Shown here: positions 55,217 to 64,000 of the stretch, piece by piece
Numbering within the stretch: the stretch's first letter is position 1
Layout of the letters: the number at the start of each line of letters is the position of its first letter
The notes under the pieces: generated by a model
Told to the model about the DNA's origin: nothing
The model's database searches: none
Seen by the model: only the letters and a program-made list of their open reading frames with translations
Made by a program: the position numbers and the translations under genes
Origin: Girardinichthys multiradiatus
Taxonomy: Eukaryota > Chordata > Actinopteri > Cyprinodontiformes > Goodeidae
Assembly (NCBI RefSeq): GCF_021462225.1
Contig: NC_061806.1
Coordinates: 23,890,144 to 23,954,143 of the forward strand
DNA length: 64,000 bases
Reading direction: 5' to 3'

Positions 55217-58200
55217 ATGTATCAGCTTCCAGTAGGAAGTGTAGAAAAAATTCGAAAGGCTCGTAAAGCAGTGAAAAACATCCTAAGTGAGATTGGCCTG
55301 GAAGACTGTCAGAACTGGCTGAAGGTATGTTTTATCATTATTGTTCGATAGTTCACAATAAGTGATCGAGGTGCACACTAGTATTAGTTTTATATAACAG
55401 GAGGCTGTAAATGGCACTTTTGATTCATTTTTCCTAAAGTTACAGATTTACAAGCAGGTATAAACATGGTAGAATGTCCATCTGTTTTCTGCATACATTT
55501 AACTACATTGTCACTGTGTCTGACTGCACAAAATGTGTCCTACAAATTGTGCAGATGGTTATTATTAATATTAATCTGTAACATCTGTTTCACAACAACC
55601 TTGACATTTTACAACTTTTTGTCATATAAGCTACAATGACCAAAGTTTGAGTTGTATGAGCAGGTCCTGTGCTGTAAAGTTTTGAACATTCAGTGAGATC
55701 TGAATATGATTGTTAAAGCTACAGTAGGGAGTTCTGAGAACACTGTCGACTTAGCCTGAAAATTTGAACAAGCACACCTTACAGGTCCCTCCCCCACAGC
55801 GGAGTCTGCTGTGAATGCGCAGCTTGCTTTTCGTCATCGATCGTCTTCTGTTTACCTTTTTTGTTTTCTAAACAGGTGCCAATCGAGAAATTGCCAGTTT
55901 TCCTGTAACGTTAGGTTGTTTCTCCACCATTGGCACAGCTGAATCACACTATCAATCTTGAGCTTTAATGATGGTACGCGGTGTGCAGGGGAGGGGTGTG
56001 AGCAATGCATAAATGAGCGTAATTGACACTGCTAAGACATTCCTGTGGTGTATTTCTGCAAATGGCAGTAGGACCACTGGGAGGAGCCAGAGGACCTTGA
56101 TTTTTTTCACAGATAATCTGTCTCATACTGTCAGGACATAGTGACAGTTTTAATAAATATGTAAATAATAAAATAAATAATAAAAAAAAGTTACCTACTG
56201 CAGCTTAAACGAGGGAGACATTAAATTGCACAAAAACTGTCTGGAAATTAGGTTTTAAAGTTTGCATGTGTAACTTTGGTGTTCCAAAAGTAAATCTTTT
56301 GGGGGAAAAACAAATAAACCCAAAACAAAATGGCACCCTGGGCTTAAAGATGTGTGTTTGTGTTTAAACCACTGCACCCCCAGCGGCGCTCCCTAGAAAA
56401 TCTTCTTTAAATGAACTTTATTGGCCTGGGTTTTATATGATTTTGAAAATCTTTCTTATTGTTGAATCATGAACACTGAGGCAATGAGACATGCAGGCCT
56501 TTAGATGTTGTTCTGGGTTCCTTTGTGACCTTCCGGATCAATTGCTCATGCTCTCTCAAAGTAATTTTGTTAGGGCTGTAGTACCTAGGACTGTTTCTCA
56601 ATTTATAGATAATGGCTATAATAGTTTATTTGAAAAAAAAACAAAAAACCTTTTATGTATGTCTTTCTCAGTTTGTCTGATATTAGCATTTATTTAATCT
56701 GAAACCTTTGTGTGACAAGACAAAAAAAAAACATAAGGAAGCATAGGAATACTTTTTCACAGCGCTGTACAAGCCTTCCAGAGTACGTAAACTTTAGTTT
56801 ACAGTCTGGTTCAAACCCCTATGACAATTGTCTTTATTCCTCTTAGGTTCACAGAATTTCTATTATTAATAAGGTGCAGCATCACTCATAATTAACCGCT
56901 GTTGCTTTGGAATGGCTTTATGGCAATTCTCAATGAGAAATTGCATGATTTCAATGGACTTTGATGAAATGGAGTCATTATTAGGGTCAGGCAATATGGC
57001 GCAAATGAAAAAAGTGCTGTTTGCCTTTTGTTACCCCTTTCTGTAACACATAACAGTTTTTGTGCCAAGCAACACTTTTAACATCTGTTTCAACACGTTT
57101 TTGCAGTTTTAGCTACTTGTGTTAAGTAAAAATTCACGTAAAAAATTTAAATGGGGAAAAAAATCTGATCACCACTCAAATAAGCCATTGCTATGGAAGT
57201 TAGCTTATGAAGCTAAGGAAAGAAGATGAAAACAAAACAGTATATGTGTAAAGACGATATCCTGATTTATTTACTTTGGCAGATTGTCAAATTAATACTA
57301 TTAATGTCACATCAAACCCAACTTGTAATCATTTTAAAAGATGTAAAAGAATGTCTTGTTTTTTGGCAACAGATAAAGCTAGACTTTGTCTCTTAACTGT
57401 CTTAATTTGTCTTAATCGAGTGGTAATAATCACTGCAGGGTCCTGCGCAGCGTTTTTAGGTTTTACCAAGTATGGAAATAGAAAGATGAAGCTTGGAAAA
57501 ATATTTTCAAGGCTTAATTAAAGGTTATGATGAATATCTATATTTGTAAAATACAAGTAAAAAAGTGGCTCCAGCCGGACCTTTATGTTTCTTTTATAAA
57601 ATGTTTACATCCATCTATGCGTCTATACATCCAGCTATCCATAGATCGATCGGTTCAGTAATCTGTCCAACCTTGCTTCACAGCCTGTGGTTTTTGCAGG
57701 TCCTATTTAAAACCTGATGACCACAGAAATATTTTCTGTATATTCATAGCCAATTTACATTTTAAAATATGCTAAAAAATTTAATGTGGAAGCCTAAGTT
57801 ATGTAGGAATCTTGTCAGTGGGTGGGGCTGCTACATGGCTAAGTTACACAAACAGGATTATTTCATCAGTGTAACAACTTGTTCACCAGGTACCACAGGT
57901 AGAAGTCAGAAAATAGATGATCCAATTAGGTAAGCAACCAATTGTTTTGTATAGATTCGTCTTGACTCAGACAGCTTCATTGAGGACATTTGAGTTTAAA
58001 AGTGAACGTTTTTTAGGATGAAACTTTCTTTCAACTAGTTTTAACTAGCTCTGAAGGGATGTTTTCTATGGTGATTTTCTTTGTTTGTTCTGTGCAGGAC
58101 CTGAATGAAAACCCAGATGAGAAAGACTCGGGACAAGAGGAAGCATTTCAGGGAACAGAATGGATTGATATCACCGAGGGATTCAGTATCCAAAAGCAAA

Positions 58201-61200
58201 AGAAGGTTATTTTCCTTTATTCTTCCCCCAGAAGGATCACTTATCTGATGTGTTGCATAAACCCAGTGTTTTCTATTTTCATTATCATCTTTTTTTTGTA
58301 CCATAGTGCTTTTGTTTTACTTACTGTTTCCCGCCCCCCTAAATGTCATCAGCATCCATCTCTTTATTTCTTTAATAAAAAAAAAAAACATTTTTGCTTT
58401 TTGCTTAAGAGTTCTCATGTACTGAGCTTGTCTAAGATTATCAAAGCATGATTACTTTAAGTTAAACAAAAATACTGCATGAAGAGCACATCTAAAACAA
58501 ATGTTTAAAATTAATGAACTGCTTTTATTTAAAACAGCAGGTCAACTAGATTGACACCCAAGTGCCTCTCAATAAATTAGAATGTTATCAAAAAGTGATT
58601 TACCTGACTAATTCCATTAAGGTTCATTTTACCAAACATCTTCCTTCCACTTAACTTTTAGATATGCTTGGATACAGCACTCAGTGAACACCCAGAAATG
58701 ACCCTCTGTGGTTTACCCTTCTTGTATGTTTTAAGCAACTCTTAACTCCGTACAATATTTGCCTGATCTTCATTTGTTTCCCCCCTCTATCCAGTGGCCT
58801 TATCGGTCTCGACCTCTGTGCTGCACCCTCTGCAAGTACTCGTCACAAAACATCTACAACTTCAGAAGCCACGTCTCTCGCTGCCATGCATATGTTCAGT
58901 CATACTGTGCACTGGCACCTTGCTCTCAATGCCTCTTTATCTCTCACCCCAAGAACGTTAAGAAGCACATGCTCTACTTCCACACCAAACTGCCCGTCCC
59001 AAACATGCAGCCACAGAAAGAAGGTGCGTTCACCCATCGCTCAGCTGAGAGGTATCAGTGTCGAAGGTGTGGATTCCCAAGCTCCTCCATCTTCGCGATA
59101 AAGAAGCACGTCATTCTCAAGCACCTGGAACACTTGGCAGAGCAGTACATTGGTTACAGATTGCACCAGCAGGCAACTACAGCCATAAAAATATACTGCT
59201 GCAAGGTGTGCAAGGTGAACACTGGAACTCTAGACCAAATGTTACACCACATGCTGGTTGAACCGGCACACTATTCAGTCAGCACGCAAGTGCAGACCCA
59301 CATCACGGAAAACAAGAACTACACCATTAAACCAACTTCCAATGGAAATGGATTGTTGGTCACATTCCCAAATATTGCTCCCAAGCCACAGGCGCCTCAG
59401 ATATTTCCCAATAACTCCCTGGTTTTACCGAGTAACGGCCAACCTGCTGGGACTGTTGTAGCAGTGCAGCAGCTGCAAGGAAACACGAACAGTGCGACAC
59501 TGATCTGTGCTCCTGGAACTAACCAAGCTTTTCTGCCCCCACAAGCATCAGCGCTAGTCCAGCTTGCTAGCGCCGAAGCTAAAGGTTTGCTTCAGCCAGG
59601 TGCCACAATAGCCCTCCGAAGTGCTCTGCCCCAAGGGTCGTCTGTGGTCCAGCTTCCCACAGTGTCTAATGTGACCAATGTGTCTCTGAAGCAGGCGCCT
59701 GTAACCTTATCTTCAGCTGTAGCGCAACCACAACGGGCTCCGCAAGGGCAGCAAAACCTTCTTACACCAGGACCTCAGGCTAGTCTGGCTCCTGGAGCTG
59801 CTCCTAAGCCTGCTGTGGCTGTGCAAAATGCACCAATAAACCACACTCCTCTACAAGGTACCATGCTGACTTCACAGTCCCTGCTGAGTCACCTGATCCC
59901 GACCGGGAACAGGATGAATGGGATGCCCACGTACACGTTTGCTCCACTCGTCTCCCAGAGAACATCCACCCCCCTTAAGCCTGTTGAGCAACTGAGTAAC
60001 TTCGCAACACAAACCAAGAGGTGGATCACCTGCCCCCTCTGCAATGAACTTTTCCCATCAAACGTCTTCGACATGCACATGGAGGCTGCCCACCATACGA
60101 AATCTACCCCTCCCAAGTCAGAAAGTGTTGCCGCCCGAGCAGCATTCCTGAAGAAAATGCCCGACAAAACCGTCAAATGTCTAACGTGCAAAATGCTGCT
60201 AACCGAAAAGATCGTCTTCCAACATTTGCTGCATGGTCTCAATTGTTTGTACTGCTCAGCTTTGTTCTTTTCAGTCAAACAGCTTGTAGAGCACGTAAAG
60301 CTGCACAATCCAGCAAGCAAGGTGTATTGTGACTTCCTTAGGCAGAAGTACAGGATCTACTCCAAAGGTAATGGTGGCATCCTCTTTCCTCATTTTGACG
60401 TGAACACCACTGCACCAAAGGAGGTCCTGGGAGAGACGGAGGTCAGCCTCGCCCTTGTCACAAGTTCTCTGGACCTGATTTACTTCAAGTTGCAGGCCAC
60501 CAACCAGCTGGACGTTTGCCCCTCACCCATGAAAATCCACAGCGCCTATTGTCCCTTCTGCAACGAGAGGTTTCAGAATCAGTCCGATCACGTCGTACAC
60601 TTAAAACAGAAACACTTTGTGGCGCCCACCATTCATGCCATCTTGAAGACTGAGGCTTTCAAGTGCATATATTGCAATGGCGTGTACACGGGAAAGGTCA
60701 CCCAGCAGGCTGTGATGCTCCACATCCAGCGGTGCCGGTGTTCTCCGAAACCACCGCCACCTCCTAAACCCACGCCTCGCGCAGCTGTGCTGCAGCATCA
60801 ACCACTAAAACCAGCTCAGCAGGTCGCTCAGCAGTCTGGACTCTACTTCCTTCAAGTGCCGCCGGGAATGACGATGACACGGCACTTAGCGCCAGCTCGT
60901 GTGATTCGAGCTCCAGTCCCCGTGGAGCCGCCAGAAACTGAGGCGGAGCGACAGTTAAAGAGGAAGTTGGAGGCTGCGTTGAAGGAGGCAATGGAGGCCA
61001 ACAGGCGAGAGCGGGAAGAAAGGGCTGTCCTGCGCAAGAAGAGAGAGCAGGAGAGACGTGAGCGGGAGAAGGAGCTGCAGGAGAAGCAGGCAGCCCCACC
61101 AGAGCCAGAGATCCAGAGCGACCCTTCGGTCAAGCTTTTGCTGGAACCGACTGCCGTGGAGCGGCGCTGCAACGATGAGCGCCGAGAGTTCATTTCCAAG

Positions 61201-61569
61201 TACTTCAATGTGAACCCCTACACGACCAAACCGGAGACCGAGGAGCTGTGCAGAAGGCTGTCTGTAACCAAAGCAGAGCTGGCTGGGCATTTCAGTAAGA
61301 AGCGCAGCAAGTGCATGAAAAGCCTCAAGAGGAACACAGCCGCCATCCTACTCGGCTTTAACATGGCTGAGGTAAGCAAAGTGAAGCACAACCTCCTGAT
61401 CCCAGAGCCAGAGCCGCCGGCCGACACCGTGGAGTCGGATGAAGCTGAAGAATCAGAGGTGCTAACGACTGTGGAAGCAGCCAAGCAGGTGGAGGAGGAA
61501 CTAGAACCGATGGATGTAAATGAAGTAGAGAAAGTTCCAGGGGCAGAGCAGGAGGTACCGATGGAGTGA
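55217..61569 (+). CDS. adnp2: ADNP homeobox 2-like zinc-finger protein
   Basis: Three coding exons: 55217-55324 (MYQLPVGSVEKIRKARKAVK, ILSEIGLEDCQNWLK), 58098-58205 and 58795-61569, all phase 0, 996 residues (human ADNP2 1131). In order: the ADNP-family N-terminal motif, C2H2 fingers (CTLCKYSSQNIYNFRSHVSR, CSQCLFISHPKNVKKHML, CRRCGFPSSSIFAIKKHVIL, CKVCKVNTGTLDQMLHHM), a long Q/A/P-rich low-complexity region, the SHLIPTGNRMNGMPTYTFAP motif typical of ADNP2, more fingers (CPLCNELFPSNVFDMHMEAA, CPFCNERF, CIYCNGVYTGKV), a charged coiled coil (near residues 790-850) and a divergent homeodomain (EFISKYFNVNPYTTKPETEE, GHFSKKRSKCMK, LLGFNMAEVSKVKH), with an acidic tail. A nuclear chromatin-associated regulator. 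The last exon is preceded by CTATCCAG. a or b paralogue not resolved. Confidence 0.94.
56240..56775 (+). mobile_element. 3-prime end of family B Tc1-type element in adnp2 intron 1
   Basis: The terminus GGAATACTTTTTCACAGCGC then TGTAC at 56746-56769 equals the end of the copy at 7540-8240 (TACTTTTTCACAGCACTGTA). The sequence upstream is too decayed to follow. Confidence 0.5.
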
Positions 61570-62400
61570 GCTCAGAAATGTTTGGACTATGGCCTAGAAA
61601 TAAGCAAATGAAGCAACGGTTTATATTCAAAACAAAAACTGCTAATGACCTTTGTGTTTAGTCATAGAAAGCTGTTCATTTCATCATATACCAGTGATCC
61701 TGTAACCGAGGGCAGTTTGTTGATGTAGCCTTCAGTAATAGTGCTTTGTTTGACCTCAGTGTGCGATCAGTGCTCCTTATTCTACTTTCCACACAGATGA
61801 CGGGTTATTGATGCTTTTCTAAAACATAACGATGATACTGATGTAATGAACAGTATTTTCCTGGATACAAACTGTCTTTGAACATTTACCACAAACTTCC
61901 AACCCGAGTTCTCAGCTGCCTTTCACACCCTCCATTTAATCCCACTCATTCAAACAGATCCCTGAATTACAATGGCTCACAGTTAATATTGTTTATCAGA
62001 CTTTGCCTTATTAATTTGACATTATTTCTATCGTTTCCACAGCTGCTTGTTTTGTATTTTTCACATTATTTTATGATACTCGTGGTTTTTCACCATCTTT
62101 TGCAGACCAAGTTCTCCAGAATGTATCTATTTCCACCCTCTAAATTTTAAGTTTGTTGTTTTACGTGAGCTCTTGTTTTTCTGTCCGAACGACTTGATTT
62201 GTGCCATTGTAAAGTCCACATTTGCAAAGATTAAACACAATTTGCCATACATTGCTGGATAATCCTGTGCATTGCTTTTGTTTTCCTGGCTGCTTTTTTT
62301 GTATTAGTATTTTCTATAACTACTAGAGTATGAAAACTGTTGGGTTAAAAAAGATATGTCTAAGGCCACTGTTGTGTAAAAACAAAAATAAAAAATAAAC
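61570..62400 (+). other. adnp2 3-prime UTR
   Basis: From the TGA at 61567-61569 to a cluster of poly(A) signals ending with AATAAA at 62394-62399. Another AATAAA lies near 62737. Confidence 0.6.
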
Positions 62401-63126
62401 ATTCTTTTGAACAATTTATTCATTTTTATTTATTCATTTGAACAAATATTTTCAAGTTGTTAGAGCATTTGCAAAGACAACTGATCATCGGCCACCCCAG
62501 GTGTGGCAAGTTGTTGGTGTAATGACCGAAGCAGAGTTGTCCGCGTGTCAGCGAACGCATCCTGCATTTTAACCAGCTTATTGCAGTTTTGTTCATGTAG
62601 CAGTAGTCTGTGATTTAACTTCTTCAGTGTTACCCAATGTTTAGTAAATAGTTCTCACAAAGGTTTTTAGTGTTAACGTTTTGAGATGTTTTTCATTTTG
62701 TAAAATGAAAAAAAAAAAATCCTGTTATTTTAAAGAATAAAACTATTGAAACTATTTGTAGGCTGTCCAACTTTAAATGCTCATTTCTAGTCAGTCTGAA
62801 ATATAAATTAGTAATGGTCCAACATCACAGCAATCACACCCATGTGGGCCCCCTCTGTGAAGAACTTCTGGGGGTGCCACTGCCTCTGATAACTTGGGGT
62901 CACACATTAAATCAGAATGTATGTTGGGCCCCACCAACTCTTGTGATTAAACGCGGTATTAGCATTAAGACATAGCAGGAGGTAAATCTATTGATAATCA
63001 GCTAAAACAGAATAAGCTTCCTCTAGTCTAACTGTTAAACTGTCCTTTTTTACAGTGACGATGCCTCATCCTAATATAATATCGGTATGTTTATATATAT
63101 AAATTACATTATCAGTGTGTTTTTGC
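62401..63126. other. adnp2-ggct convergent intergenic region
   Basis: AT-rich, no gene recognised. Probably includes the ggct 3-prime UTR on the minus strand. Confidence 0.5.
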
Positions 63127-63270
63127 TCAGTTACTAATTTCAGGCTGCTCTGAGGCGACTCTAATTTGATCCAATACCGACGGGCCGATGTAGTTGTTGG
63201 TCTGAATGGCCTCCAGCCTCTTCAGGTACTCCTGTGGAAGCCCGTTCTGCTCTGCGCCGAGGCATACCAC
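63127..63270 (-). CDS. ggct: ggct last exon (gamma-glutamylcyclotransferase C-terminus)
   Basis: The minus-strand acceptor (poly-T, GTCCACAACAAAG) at 63272-63271 precedes 47 codons and TGA. The peptide VVCLGAEQNGLPQEYLKRLE, AIQTNNYIG lines up with the end of GGCT (KKIICMGAKENGLPLEYQEK, LKAIEPNDYTG). GGCT converts gamma-glutamyl amino acids to 5-oxoproline in the cytosol, part of glutathione turnover. The catalytic core (YGSNL loop and Glu) is in earlier exons beyond the right edge. Convergent with adnp2. A single exon, so partial. Confidence 0.85.
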   Translation of the reverse strand: MVCLGAEQNGLPQEYLKRLEAIQTNNYIGPSVLDQIRVASEQPEISN

Positions 63271-64000
63271 CTTTGTTGTGGACAAAAAAAAAAAAGACAG
63301 TATTTTTGGCAAAAACCAAAACAAGAAGGTTGCAAGTAGTGACTGAACAAGTCGCAGTTTCAAGGATAATCTTTCAATGGAGAGAACAGGGTTTTGACAT
63401 ATTTCCCCATTTACAAAAACCCTCCTTTGTATATATATTTTTGGGTTTTACTGATAAGATTTTGTAATATTCAGGAGGTTTTAAAAATGTTACTTTAAAA
63501 ATGTGGGCCAGAATTCTCACAGCATAAGGTTGTAATTTGTTTAGCAAGCTGAACAGCAGTCCACAGCAATGGGTAGAAGAAGGAGCAGCGTCGCTTTTAA
63601 AACCTTGGTGCACCTCGTACCAGTGACCTTATGTCTTGTCTGGTTGATTTTTTTGTATGTTCATCAAATCATCAATAAACAATGCAATGCTGAATCTAAC
63701 TTGATAGTGCGGTAAACTTACTAAGATCATTTCCATTTCAAAACCTTTAAGGCTTAAGACCTCCTAAATTCTAATTCTTAAAAGCACAGCTTGTGATCTT
63801 TAATACCTTTAATCTGTTTGAAATATAAACACACAAGTTTGAATGCTTTGTTTGTTACCTGAACCACCTTCGATCACTTTCAAAATGACAGGTCCAGTTT
63901 AAGACTATGATTTAGTGTGATTGATCTGCATTCATCTGTAGGCTGTCGCACAGAAACTCAAAAACCCAAATTGTAATGGCTAAAATCTCAAAGTCGAGCT
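63271..64000. other. ggct intron (no exon recognised)
   Basis: AT-rich sequence upstream of the last ggct exon on the minus strand. No further ggct exon or other feature recognised up to the window edge. Confidence 0.5.

Noticed and set aside
55217..61569. ADNP rather than ADNP2
   Set aside because: The SHLIPTGNRMNGMPTYTFAP segment and finger spacing match ADNP2, and ADNP's NAP motif was not seen.
59889..61630. Minus-strand frames of 90-143 codons opposite adnp2
   Set aside because: Shadows of the adnp2 coding exon. Their composition mirrors the sense codons and no homology is visible.

Overview
This is a vertebrate nuclear window, almost certainly from a teleost fish. Genes are split by GT-AG introns and are orthologous to human genes. 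The spaces between exons are filled with fish-type repeats: many Tc1-type transposons, a Rex3/RTE-like LINE, L2-clade LINE pieces, a hAT derivative, tRNA-like SINE pieces and long CTAT microsatellites. All protein-coding calls are reconstructed from reading frames and splice sites read by eye.

Layout. Minus strand, left to right: first coding exon of spire1 (1980-2322, rest off the left edge), baalc (8659 down to about 5101) and atp6v1c1 (27138 down to 17628, 12 coding exons, complete 382-residue protein, probable non-coding first exon near 28536). Plus strand: azin1 (promoter near 32.5 kb, upstream ORF in the first two exons, main CDS 35125-38303, 435 residues) and adnp2 (CDS 55217-61569, three coding exons, 996 residues). 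The last exon of ggct lies on the minus strand at 63127-63270 and converges on adnp2. A tRNA-Gly(TCC) gene at 28048-28118 sits in the first intron of atp6v1c1. A SAMD3-like gene fragment lies at 13141-13764, between baalc and atp6v1c1.

The genes are unrelated housekeeping and neuronal functions rather than one pathway. Spire1 nucleates actin. Baalc is a lipid-anchored neural protein. V-ATPase subunit C acidifies organelles. Antizyme inhibitor controls polyamines. Adnp2 is a zinc-finger/homeobox nuclear protein. Ggct acts in glutathione turnover. The baalc-atp6v1c1-azin1 block is the same neighbourhood as human 8q22.3.

The most striking regulatory element is in the azin1 leader. A 54-codon upstream ORF has no AUG. 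It is split across two exons (32726-32779 and 34754-34864), is open from an AUU codon, and ends in a PPWDPS-stop peptide. It matches the known polyamine-responsive upstream conserved coding region of AZIN1. A 17-codon AUG-started ORF ends only two bases before that AUU. A second highlight is a Tc1 element at 42246-43876 with an uninterrupted 350-residue transposase, whose 272-bp inverted repeats carry a second copy of the transposase C-terminal codons. I see no bacterial, viral or CRISPR-type system.
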